Of a DNA stretch of 31,571 nucleotides, positions 12,962 to 19,080 are shown piece after piece. The translations under genes were made by a program, and so were the position numbers. The number at the start of each line of letters is the position of its first letter. Within the stretch, counting starts at the first letter, position 1. The stretch comes from a virus: the IMG/VR virus record IMGVR_UViG_3300012929_000038, positions 1-31,571 of that record; one strand, given 5' to 3'. The notes under the pieces are model-generated. The model saw only the letters and a list, made by a program, of their open reading frames with translations, did no database searches and had not been told where the DNA came from.

Positions 12962-13137
12962 TTGCTCACCTGTTTATGTGGATATTTCAGTTTATGGGAG
13001 CGATTCTGATTATGGGTCTACTCATGCTGGCAATCGTTGGCAAGGAACCAAAACAGATCAACAGACGGCTCGACAAAGGTTTCACTTCGATCAAGCCAAC
13101 ACGCATGGAACGCTTACGGGCGTGGGCTCATCGGTAA
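12958..13137 (+). CDS. single-pass membrane protein (59 aa)
   Basis: ATG 12958 overlaps the RHH gene stop. Residues 1-28 are a long hydrophobic, Met-rich segment (HLFMWIFQFMGAILIMGLLM), followed by a strongly basic cytoplasmic-type tail (KEPKQINRRLDKGF, then RMERLRAWAHR). The topology would be N-out/C-in. This could be a host-membrane effector. No family recognised. Confidence 0.6.
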   Translation: MIAHLFMWIFQFMGAILIMGLLMLAIVGKEPKQINRRLDKGFTSIKPTRMERLRAWAHR

Positions 13138-13157
13138 CAGCTTGTAGTGAGATGTAA

Positions 13158-13166
13158 TGCTATGAT
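13158..13166 (+). promoter_or_regulatory. extended -10 promoter candidate
   Basis: TGCTATGAT combines a TGn extension with TATGAT, 27 bases before ATG 13193 and after a gene boundary without overlap. There is no consensus -35, as expected for extended -10 promoters. AAAGGG before ATG 13193 is the ribosome site. Confidence 0.4.
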
Positions 13167-13192
13167 GTGGGCAAACCACTTGAAAGGGAACC

Positions 13193-13369
13193 ATGGAAGA
13201 AAGTGAAGCGGCTGAATTGTTGCGCAAAGCTATTCAAACAATCGAAGACGCTGGTTTTGAATTGGATCTAACTGACGCTAATGAAGGACCTGCTGAAGTT
13301 CGAGTTCGAGGTAAGTATGCAAAATGGGATGATCTCGGCACATCGGCATGGAAAGAAGGCGATAAGTAA
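13193..13369 (+). CDS. hypothetical protein (58 aa)
   Basis: ATG 13193 follows AAAGGGAACC. The peptide is acidic and alpha-beta: helix SEAAELLRKAIQTIEDAG, strand, then VRVRGKYAKWDDLG. It may be a small single-domain protein similar in layout to dsRBD or ferredoxin-like folds, but this is only pattern. The stop shares a base with the next ATG (TAATG). Confidence 0.6.
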   Translation: MEESEAAELLRKAIQTIEDAGFELDLTDANEGPAEVRVRGKYAKWDDLGTSAWKEGDK

Positions 13370-14127
13370 TGGAATTTCCAGAAGAAGCGCGTAAGAAGCT
13401 TGAAGAGTATTTAGCCACTCATGATCTGCCGGCAGGTCTTGGTAGCGAAGAAGCTGCGTGCAGTGTGGCTGCAATCAATTTAGCCTTGACCGGAACGCTT
13501 ACTGACAAGATTCCCAACTGCATGTCGTACGTCATCGGTCGATGGATGATCCGCATTCAAGACGCTATGCCGAGCGACATCCGCAACTCCCAAGAGTGGA
13601 AGTTCTTACTCCCACTGGCAGCAGGAACGGGTCGCCAGTATGAGCAGGAGCGACGCAAGATAGTTGTTGCTTGGCTTTGGGAAACAGTCATTCCGTACTT
13701 CCAGTCGTATGCCGATCGAATCGGTATGGGTGATGAGTGGCGCGAGATGACGGAGAAACGGGACTACGACTCGGCCATAAAAGCTCGTGATGTTGCACGA
13801 GTAATCCGGGACAAAAACTGGACTGCTGATGCTGCTGCTGTTGCTGCTGTTGCTGTTGCTGCTGCTGATGCTGCTGCTGCTGCTGCTGATGCTGATGCTG
13901 ATGCTGCTGATGCTGATGCTGCTGCTGCTGCTGCTGATGCTGCTGATGCTGCTGCTGCTGCTGCTGCTGCTGTTGCTGCTGCTGATGCTGTTGCTGCTGC
14001 TGATGCTGATGCTGCTGCTGCTGCTGCTGATGCTGCTGTTGCTGCTCGCAAGACCTTTTGGTTAGCAATGGACCCATGTGGACTATTGAAGAAGCTCATC
14101 GAAGTCGGTCAAGAAAAACGTGACTGA
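13369..14127 (+). CDS. protein with long Ala/Asp/Val repeat tract (252 aa)
   Basis: ATG 13369 is in a TAATG junction. Residues 1-150 are an ordinary folded, mostly helical domain (EEARKKLEEYLATHDLPAG, WLWETVIPYFQSYADRIG). Residues 153-226 consist only of Ala, Asp and Val, encoded only by GCT, GAT and GTT. The last 26 residues resume normal sequence (KTFWLAMDPCGLLKKLIE). Proteins with this layout, in which Ala-rich repeats connect two conserved parts, recur in phages of actinobacteria; their function is not known to me. The repeat should form an amphipathic or periodic helix and its length can change by slippage. The gene overlaps the next start by eight bases. Confidence 0.75.
   Translation: MEFPEEARKKLEEYLATHDLPAGLGSEEAACSVAAINLALTGTLTDKIPNCMSYVIGRWMIRIQDAMPSDIRNSQEWKFLLPLAAGTGRQYEQERRKIVVAWLWETVIPYFQSYADRIGMGDEWREMTEKRDYDSAIKARDVARVIRDKNWTADAAAVAAVAVAAADAAAAAADADADAADADAAAAAADAADAAAAAAAAVAAADAVAAADADAAAAAADAAVAARKTFWLAMDPCGLLKKLIEVGQEKRD
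13825..14046 (+). repeat. GCT/GAT/GTT trinucleotide tract (222 bp)
   Basis: Seventy-four consecutive codons are drawn only from GCT, GAT and GTT. The tract has no stop in several frames, which creates false poly-Leu ORFs on the plus strand and poly-Gln/His ORFs on the minus strand. The arrangement is imperfect, with GAT at intervals of three to seven codons, so it is not a simple homogeneous microsatellite. It should be prone to replication slippage in steps of three bases that keep the reading frame. Confidence 0.95.
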
Positions 14128-14350
14128 TCAAATCACATGGCTAAGCACTAAAGCTGCCGCAACCAAACTCGGCATTACTCTACGCAGTCTTTACAAGGCT
14201 ATAGATGAGGGAAAGATCCAGGCGTTTCATATGGGCCGCGTTATTCGCTTGCGAAACCCTGATGTTGATGCGTTTATTGAGGCAAGCAAAGTAGAGGCGG
14301 GCACATTGCGACACCTTTACCCCGATACGAAAAAGAGGGTGAAAGAGTGA
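14120..14350 (+). CDS. excisionase/MerR-like helix-turn-helix protein (76 aa)
   Basis: GTG 14120 overlaps the preceding gene. Residues 5-55 (ITWLSTKAAATKLGITLRS, LYKAIDEGKIQAFHMGRV, IRLRNPDVDAFIEAS) match the excisionase-type HTH: a helix, a recognition helix with LYK..DEGKI, and a basic wing ending in a short helix. Such proteins bind DNA as recombination directionality factors or regulators. No integrase gene is present in the window, so a regulatory role is at least as likely. The stop overlaps the next GTG. Confidence 0.75.
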   Translation: MTDQITWLSTKAAATKLGITLRSLYKAIDEGKIQAFHMGRVIRLRNPDVDAFIEASKVEAGTLRHLYPDTKKRVKE

Positions 14351-14562
14351 GCGCGTTCGATGGTTTAGTAGCGCTTGCTCAGAAATACAATGAGATGGAA
14401 GCCATCGTCAAGGAGCTAGCCAAGAGCGATCCGTGGATTCCAGGCGAAAGTTCACTGTGTTGTTATCACTGTAAAGCTCAAAGGCTCTACGGAGGCGACG
14501 AGAAACACACGTCCGGCTGCTTACGGCTTCGCGCAAAAGCATTGGTGAGTGACTATGGATGA
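14347..14562 (+). CDS. zinc-finger-like hypothetical protein (71 aa)
   Basis: GTG 14347 is in a GTGA overlap. A helix (FDGLVALAQKYNEMEAIVKE) precedes ESSLCCYHCKAQ and HTSGCLRL: a CxxC knuckle completed by His and Cys about 15 residues later. This C-C-H-C set should bind one zinc. No family name can be given. Confidence 0.6.
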   Translation: MSAFDGLVALAQKYNEMEAIVKELAKSDPWIPGESSLCCYHCKAQRLYGGDEKHTSGCLRLRAKALVSDYG

Positions 14563-14776
14563 TCATTCAAAATGGCCATTTCCTCCCATGCATGTCATGC
14601 CGACAACACCTGACGAAAACGGAAAGTGGTGTTGTCTACGATGCAACGCACTCCTTAAGGACCAGAACAAAATCAACACAGCGGTAAGACGATGCCCTGA
14701 ACCACGTTGGCAAGTTAGGCCGGGACGCAGTGGAGCTAATCCACAACCAAAACAATCAACACGTATCTATCAGTGA
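14555..14776 (+). CDS. hypothetical protein with CxxC knuckle (73 aa)
   Basis: ATG 14555 overlaps the previous gene by eight bases and has GGTGAG upstream; an in-frame GTG at 14549 is an alternative start. The protein contains WCCLRCNALLKD and a later RRCPEPRW, giving a possible three-Cys metal site. The C-terminal part is basic and Pro/Gln-rich. The stop overlaps the next GTG. Confidence 0.55.
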   Translation: MDDHSKWPFPPMHVMPTTPDENGKWCCLRCNALLKDQNKINTAVRRCPEPRWQVRPGRSGANPQPKQSTRIYQ

Positions 14777-14979
14777 GCAATGGCATCGACCACTACTCCT
14801 TCCAACTCCGTTGCGACATATGCGAGTCAAAACTTGAACACGTCAACGACGCCAAATGGGGAACGAGAGAACGTAAAGCAATAGGGCAGTGCACAGACTG
14901 TGGGCAATCATGGGAGATTTCCGTAGTGATGAGATCCCTGGGGCGCCCCGGACAACAACGAAAGGCGAGAGAGAAATGA
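14773..14979 (+). CDS. zinc-ribbon protein (68 aa)
   Basis: GTG 14773 is in a GTGA overlap. Two knuckles, RCDICESKL and QCTDCGQSW, are about 25 residues apart with beta-like flanks, the layout of a zinc ribbon. The C-terminus is basic (SLGRPGQQRKAREK). Zinc ribbons of this size in phages bind nucleic acid or host polymerase; no specific partner can be read from the sequence. Confidence 0.65.
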   Translation: MSNGIDHYSFQLRCDICESKLEHVNDAKWGTRERKAIGQCTDCGQSWEISVVMRSLGRPGQQRKAREK

Positions 14980-15203
14980 GTGACGTAATCGAATTCCTCG
15001 GTGAGGCAATCTGGATGAACCAATTGGATCTAGATGTCGAGATGGAAAATGCAACTGACATCGCGACAGTGCAAGAGCATCTAGAGCGTTATCGCCGGAT
15101 GGAAAATTACGAAGGATGGATCAATTGGTTCATGTATTTCTGTCCACATACTCTTGAAGTAAATGAGTGGATGAGGATGAATCCGGTGAAGGTCAAGCCA
15201 TGA
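14976..15203 (+). CDS. hypothetical acidic protein (75 aa)
   Basis: ATG 14976 overlaps the previous stop (ATGA); a longer in-frame start at 14889 was rejected as overlapping. The protein is acidic and helical in its first half (EFLGEAIWMNQLDLDVEMEN) and aromatic in its second (YEGWINWFMYFCPHTLEVN). No motif. It is coupled to the next gene by ATGA. Confidence 0.6.
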   Translation: MSDVIEFLGEAIWMNQLDLDVEMENATDIATVQEHLERYRRMENYEGWINWFMYFCPHTLEVNEWMRMNPVKVKP

Positions 15204-15646
15204 ATGATGCAATCAAAGAAGTCTTCTATCAAGAAGCGATGTATCGATGGTTGGCGGCAAAGCTAGATATCGATTGGACCACGATTACCAAAGTTGATTT
15301 TGGACCCGAATGTGGTCGGTGCGGTCTTTCGTGTGAGTGCGAAACGACGGAGCCGATCATCGGTGTTCATGCTGACAAACTGCATTACATCTATCCCGAT
15401 GGGAAATTTACGCTAGGTGAGATGTTGCAAGGCATTGCTGAATTAGCCGTATCTTTGGCATCTCCGTCACCTACGGCGGGACAAAGCATTCATGACGAAT
15501 CTCATGCCGCTCGATTGGAAGCCGAGCAAGCCCGCAAGGAACGGGATCAAATGCGTGAGGAATTGCAGAAGGTAATTCGTACTGCTCGCAAGGCCTTGGC
15601 TCAACATGTGTCAGCGCTTGAATGGTTAGGGCAGGGCGTCGAATGA
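15200..15646 (+). CDS. hypothetical protein with Cys cluster and C-terminal coiled coil (148 aa)
   Basis: ATG 15200 (ATGA) was chosen over 15167. The N-terminal third is helical. Residues about 38-48 contain CGRCGLSCECE, four cysteines suited to zinc. A central hydrophobic stretch follows, and then a long charged helix (HAARLEAEQARKERDQMR, EELQKVIRTARKALA) likely to form a coiled coil. The layout suggests an oligomeric metal-binding protein. Family unknown. Confidence 0.6.
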   Translation: MNDAIKEVFYQEAMYRWLAAKLDIDWTTITKVDFGPECGRCGLSCECETTEPIIGVHADKLHYIYPDGKFTLGEMLQGIAELAVSLASPSPTAGQSIHDESHAARLEAEQARKERDQMREELQKVIRTARKALAQHVSALEWLGQGVE

Positions 15647-16158
15647 CTGATATACGACAAAAGCTGATTGACTTTTTGCAATCGACTTATTGGGGTGCCA
15701 TAGATGGCGGGGCGGATTACGAAGATTACGCCGACGAGATTGTCGGATTGATTGCCGAAGGTGCGGAACAACGATTGGCTGATGGGCCATTCAAGGGCTC
15801 ATGTCAAAATTCTATTTACACGGACCCCGATGGGAATGAATACCCATTAGAGGAAATGACATCGGCTGTATTGGGCCGCTATTTACAAATCTCTGATGTA
15901 GCGAATCAATTCGAGGTTTACTATCGCCGCAATCCTGAATGGGGTTTCTTTCACGTAATTCTTGATGACGGAAACGCTGATGATTATTGGGTTGAACGAT
16001 ATCAATCTGAGGTGGAAGAAAAGCAAGCGACTACTGAAGAACGTCATTTACTTGTTTTGTTGTTGAGGATGTCTGAGCAACAACGACTGTATTTAGCTCG
16101 TTCTATCAGTGAAAAAGTTGACCTTGGGATCAAACCAAACTGGGAATATATTTCGTGA
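15643..16158 (+). CDS. hypothetical protein (171 aa)
   Basis: ATG 15643 (ATGA) was chosen over 15622. The acidic 171-residue protein has an N-terminal helix (DIRQKLIDFLQSTYWGAID), a repeated acidic pattern (YEDYADEIVGLIAEG), an internal beta region (EVYYRRNPEWGFFHVILD) and a C-terminal Leu-rich helix (HLLVLLLRMSEQQRLYLA). The first part reads like several small phage proteins with a D-Y-x-D-Y-A-D core, but I cannot assign a role. The stop overlaps the next GTG. Confidence 0.6.
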   Translation: MTDIRQKLIDFLQSTYWGAIDGGADYEDYADEIVGLIAEGAEQRLADGPFKGSCQNSIYTDPDGNEYPLEEMTSAVLGRYLQISDVANQFEVYYRRNPEWGFFHVILDDGNADDYWVERYQSEVEEKQATTEERHLLVLLLRMSEQQRLYLARSISEKVDLGIKPNWEYIS

Positions 16159-16301
16159 CAACTCTTACTGAACTCAAAACAGACAAGAACCGTCAACCGA
16201 ATGCAATAGCAAATGTTGTGATCCTTGCAATGTTCGCGATTCCCCTTGCCTGGCCGCTTGGTTTTGCATGGCGTCTATTCAGGATGGGAGCAGGCTGGTG
16301 A
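16155..16301 (+). CDS. single-pass membrane protein (48 aa)
   Basis: GTG 16155 is in a GTGA overlap. A polar, basic N-terminus (TELKTDKNRQPNA) is followed by one hydrophobic segment (IANVVILAMFAIPLAWPLG) and a short Arg-containing tail. The next gene again overlaps with GTGA. It is probably a small inner-membrane protein of unknown role. Confidence 0.55.
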   Translation: MTTLTELKTDKNRQPNAIANVVILAMFAIPLAWPLGFAWRLFRMGAGW

Positions 16302-16516
16302 GTGATTACAGGCGACAATCTTTTACGAAGGACGAATTGCAATTCGTCCGAGATGAAATGTTGAAAACGACGGGTAATCCGTTTACAGCTGTTTTTCTTT
16401 TGCGTTGGGTTTTGGCAAAAGATCATAAGGCAAAAGAGGAAATAGCGAACGATTACTTAGCTCTGATATCGAGCGTCTTCAATGCTATGAAGTCAATTTT
16501 TACTGGCGGCGAATGA
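16298..16516 (+). CDS. hypothetical protein (72 aa)
   Basis: GTG 16298 was chosen over 16268 for the GTGA overlap. The protein is helical with a hydrophobic middle (NPFTAVFLLRWVLAKDHKA) and a second segment (LALISSVFNAMKSIFTGG) that may be amphipathic or weakly membrane-bound. No motif. Confidence 0.55.
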   Translation: MSDYRRQSFTKDELQFVRDEMLKTTGNPFTAVFLLRWVLAKDHKAKEEIANDYLALISSVFNAMKSIFTGGE

Positions 16517-16668
16517 TGGAACTTCACATACCTGACGGATTACTCAACGACAAGATGATGGTTCAACAGAAGGAAGTTTTTATCACGCACGAAGACAACC
16601 GATACAAACTCATCGCGTTACGGCGCGCAGACAACATCATGACAATGAGATTTGAAGCGGAGGAGTGA
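16513..16668 (+). CDS. small hypothetical protein (51 aa)
   Basis: ATG 16513 (ATGA overlap; a second ATG follows at once) opens a 51-residue frame ending at TGA 16666-16668. The product is Met-rich with a beta-like core (KEVFITHEDNRYKLIALRR). The last codons contain GGAGGAG, which may serve the next gene, although that gene's GTG at 16665 is very close. Confidence 0.5.
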   Translation: MMELHIPDGLLNDKMMVQQKEVFITHEDNRYKLIALRRADNIMTMRFEAEE

Positions 16669-16829
16669 GCGGAATGAGAGACGACGACCCTGAAGGTTTG
16701 TTCAGCGATGAATGGACTGTCGAATATGTCAGAGGTTTTTACGCTGGACGTACATATGAACGTTCTCAATTGGTGAAAAATCCTCGACCGATAATCGAGG
16801 ATTTGTTAAAGGAAATGAACGCACGATGA
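16665..16829 (+). CDS. small hypothetical protein (54 aa)
   Basis: GTG 16665 overlaps the preceding stop; an ATG at 16674 gives a slightly shorter product. It is acidic at the N-terminus (RDDDPEGLFSDEW), then YVRGFYAGRTYERSQLVK. It ends with TGA 16827-16829, overlapping an ATG at 16826 that belongs to the frameshifted gene below. Confidence 0.5.
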   Translation: MSGMRDDDPEGLFSDEWTVEYVRGFYAGRTYERSQLVKNPRPIIEDLLKEMNAR

Positions 16830-17015
16830 GTAAAGAACTGGAACATCTCGTCTCGCCACTCCATCTTCATTCCCGATGATCTCTGTAAATGCGCTCATGG
16901 AGAGTCGCTGCACTTCAGGCACGAGAACTGCAATGGATGTAAAAGCGACTTCTGCCATGTGACCAACTGTCCGTGCTTGTTCTTCAAGACCACCAGAAAA
17001 AAAGGAGACTTTTAG
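16826..17015 (+). pseudogene. Cys/His-rich small gene with apparent +1 frameshift near its start
   Basis: ATG 16826 in the usual ATGA overlap reads only MSKELEHLVSPLHLHSR before a stop at 16877-16879. A different frame, open from 16830 to TAG 17013-17015, encodes NWNISSRHSIFIPDDLCKCA and then a Cys/His-rich body (CNGCKSDFCHVTNCPC) that looks like a real zinc protein but has no start codon. Dropping one A from the AAA after ATGAGT would join MSK directly to NWNISS. So this is a gene with a one-base insertion, a sequencing error, or a +1 programmed shift. Its stop overlaps the stop of the convergent minus-strand gene by a few bases. Confidence 0.5.
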
Positions 17016-17662
17016 AGCCATTCCACGTAGAGATGTACGCCTCCCAGCAAGGCGACCATAGCGACAGCGGCTGATACTCGTACAGTAAAACCTGTGTAAA
17101 CCCCTCCACTATTTGTCGACGAGAGATAAACAAGAGTTCCGTTTGACAGCAATCCACCAGTAAGCCATGGAAGAGTTTTGAGGGTGGCAGTTGTTGGAAT
17201 AGCGAGCGTAGAGACTGCAGCACCAGATGTTGTAGTCGTAAAGGTTATATCAGCCGTAGCGCCGAGGAGAAGAGTGAGGGTTTGAGCTTTGGCGAGAACG
17301 GTTTTTCCCGTTATGACCGTGGGGCCAGCCGGTCCAGTAGCTCCGACCGAGCCCGTATTCCCTGTTGCACCCGTAGTTCCAGCAGTACCAGCAGTACCCT
17401 GGGCTCCTGTCGTTCCCGTTGACCCTTGAGAGCCAGTTGGTCCAACGAGGCCTTGTATTCCTTGAGCGCCGTTACTACCAGCCGTTCCGGACGCTCCGAT
17501 GAGCGTGACAAGCCATTGTGCTTGTGACCCAGCATATCCGCCGTCTACCGCTAGCTGATATGCACTTTTGCCATCAGACCCATGAGCGTTAGGGTGGGCA
17601 GTCATCCAGGCTGCAACAGCTGCAGCTATCTGTGCTTGTGTGATTCCAGCGTTAAGGGACAT
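17012..17662 (-). CDS. collagen-like structural or tail-associated protein (216 aa)
   Basis: The minus-strand gene starts at ATG 17662 with a weak ribosome site. The N-terminus has an Ala-rich helix ([18 protein letters not shown]) and then [20 protein letters not shown], a phrase typical of phage tail-fibre and appendage proteins. Residues 56-114 are about 19 Gly-X-Y triplets, a collagen-like triple helix. The C-terminal 100 residues are beta-rich ([20 protein letters not shown]) and may be the receptor- or sugar-binding head. Collagen-like regions in phages form trimeric stalks. It is the only large gene on this strand apart from the antisense HNH gene, which suggests separate control or recent gain. 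Confidence 0.75.
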   Translation of the reverse strand: MSLNAGITQAQIAAAVAAWMTAHPNAHGSDGKSAYQLAVDGGYAGSQAQWLVTLIGASGTAGSNGAQGIQGLVGPTGSQGSTGTTGAQGTAGTAGTTGATGNTGSVGATGPAGPTVITGKTVLAKAQTLTLLLGATADITFTTTTSGAAVSTLAIPTTATLKTLPWLTGGLLSNGTLVYLSSTNSGGVYTGFTVRVSAAVAMVALLGGVHLYVEWL

Positions 17663-17677
17663 AGAGGAATTTTACCC

Positions 17678-17758
17678 ATGAAAACACGTAAAGAGACTAA
17701 AAAGTCTTGCTATATGTGGTGGTATGTGTCATGGCTATTCCTTGGAATGCAACGCTGA
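17678..17758 (+). CDS. possible small membrane peptide (26 aa)
   Basis: AGAGGA (17663-17668) lies nine bases before ATG 17678, the best ribosome site in this gap. The peptide has a very basic start (MKTRKETKKS) and a Trp-rich hydrophobic end (CYMWWYVSWLFLGMQR). It overlaps the next gene's ATG at 17731 by 28 bases. It could be a real membrane-active peptide or only a leader coupling translation of the next gene. Confidence 0.35.
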   Translation: MKTRKETKKSCYMWWYVSWLFLGMQR

Positions 17759-18027
17759 CAACTGGTGCAGACGTGATATTTGATCCAGCACTTTATGTTG
17801 ACACACGTCCAGGACTTACGCTTTATTTTGAGGTCAGTGGAGTGTTTTGGTACAGTAATCAGCCGTTTGTGACATTTCCTGTTGTTGATCCGGCAGGTAC
17901 AGTTGGTCGACCCTCCCGTTTGTCTGCTTCCACATATGAGTGGGGTTTGTCTGAGTATGAGGGGAAAATGTATTTCCGCGCAGACTCAGGTACTCCAACA
18001 CTTGAGGGTGCCATTACCACTTCCTAG
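17731..18027 (+). CDS. hypothetical beta-rich protein (98 aa)
   Basis: ATG 17731 begins MAIPWNATLTTGADVIFDPA; an in-frame TTG at 17707 would add eight residues. The 98-residue product is beta-rich and aromatic (LTLYFEVSGVFWYSNQPFVT), without cysteines, and looks like a small virion or appendage domain. Its position between a collagen-like protein and a glycosidase suggests tail-fibre function, but I do not recognise the family. Confidence 0.6.
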   Translation: MAIPWNATLTTGADVIFDPALYVDTRPGLTLYFEVSGVFWYSNQPFVTFPVVDPAGTVGRPSRLSASTYEWGLSEYEGKMYFRADSGTPTLEGAITTS

Positions 18028-18045
18028 AGTTTTCGATTAAACTGA

Positions 18046-19080
18046 GTGAAGTTCATTAAAAGGATTTCACTCTTGTCGATCACGTTGGCGCAGCAAAAAC
18101 AATTAGCAGTTCTATTGCGCAAAGCGGGGGATATCCTTGATTCTCCTGTTGCGACAATTCCACCGATCAACCCGAATCCCGTGCCCATTAACTTGGTTCC
18201 AACTGGTATCAAAGAGCCGTCTTTAAAGCTTGTCTGGCACGACGAATTTGACGGCACCTGGCCCGACCTAAAAAACTGGCGACAGGGTGAACGTGGCAAG
18301 GCAACGGGTAACCATGCTGCCCCCGGCTATCCAGGCAACACGGAAAAGCAGTTCTATCAAGTCGAATCGGTAACCGAACATGACAGCTTTCTTGACCTAA
18401 AAGCATCGAAGCGCACCGTTCAAGTTGTCAAGGTGGGCGAGTCGGATAACCTCAAGAACACGTTTGCCAAGAAGGCAGGGACGGACAACGACCCCGATCT
18501 CTACTACTGGCCCTACTACGAAGGCACGTTCAAATATCAAAGCGGTTGGGCATCGACTGGGCCTGATGATAATGGTTGGTATTCCAACTGGCAGAAGACG
18601 CCATCTCTGCACGAGTTCCTTTATGGCGTCTTTGAGTTTCGAGTCAAATTGCCGAAGGGTAAAGGTTTTTGGCCAGCGATATGGATGCTTCGCAGCGATA
18701 AGGGGGGTAAGGACGAAATAGACGTTTTTGAGATGGTCGATCCTGCTGCCAGAAAACTTGCGTTTCACTACCATTGCGACGCGGTCCCTGATTTCACGAA
18801 TGACCCAGGTCCAGGCAAAGACATGGGCGTCGATCTCAGCGCTGACTTTCACACGGTGGCAGTTGACTGGACCGCTGATTACATCCGTTGGTATTTCGAC
18901 GGCAAACAAGTCAGTACGACCGAGGGCAAGTTAGACAAAGCCAAGATCTGCAAAAGCCCTATGTACATTATTTTCAACCTTGCTATCGGCGGGGACTGGC
19001 CTGGCGACCCAGACAACACGAGCATTTTCCCTCAGTCGATGCTTATTGATTACGCGCGTGTTTGGAATCGGACTGCGTGA
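18046..19080 (+). CDS. glycoside hydrolase family 16 endo-glucanase/depolymerase
   Basis: The enzyme shows the GH16 fold from about residue 62: LVWHDEFDGTWPDLKNW, a substrate-groove strand (FLYGVFEFRVKLPKG), FWPAIWML, and the catalytic motif DEIDVFEM with E224 as nucleophile, D226 and E229 as acid/base (family assignment). Later come DFHTVAVDWTADYIRWYFDG and the final strand MLIDYARVW. GH16 enzymes cleave beta-1,3/1,4-glucans or galactans; the substrate cannot be read here. There is no convincing signal peptide, so it may be virion-bound or released at lysis. A TTG at 18073, preceded by AAAGGA, is a better-supported start than GTG 18046. The stop overlaps the terminase GTG. Confidence 0.9.
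   Translation: MKFIKRISLLSITLAQQKQLAVLLRKAGDILDSPVATIPPINPNPVPINLVPTGIKEPSLKLVWHDEFDGTWPDLKNWRQGERGKATGNHAAPGYPGNTEKQFYQVESVTEHDSFLDLKASKRTVQVVKVGESDNLKNTFAKKAGTDNDPDLYYWPYYEGTFKYQSGWASTGPDDNGWYSNWQKTPSLHEFLYGVFEFRVKLPKGKGFWPAIWMLRSDKGGKDEIDVFEMVDPAARKLAFHYHCDAVPDFTNDPGPGKDMGVDLSADFHTVAVDWTADYIRWYFDGKQVSTTEGKLDKAKICKSPMYIIFNLAIGGDWPGDPDNTSIFPQSMLIDYARVWNRTA

Noticed and set aside
13688-14099. Long ORFs on both strands over the trinucleotide tract (poly-Leu on plus, poly-Gln/His and poly-Ala/Ser on minus)
   Set aside because: They exist only because the GCT/GAT/GTT tract has no stops in most frames. Only the frame of 13369-14127 continues into normal protein sequence on both sides with a coupled start and stop.
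18397-18909. 170-residue minus-strand ORF inside the GH16 gene
   Set aside because: No motif is visible, and the plus-strand frame has a complete, well-known catalytic domain.
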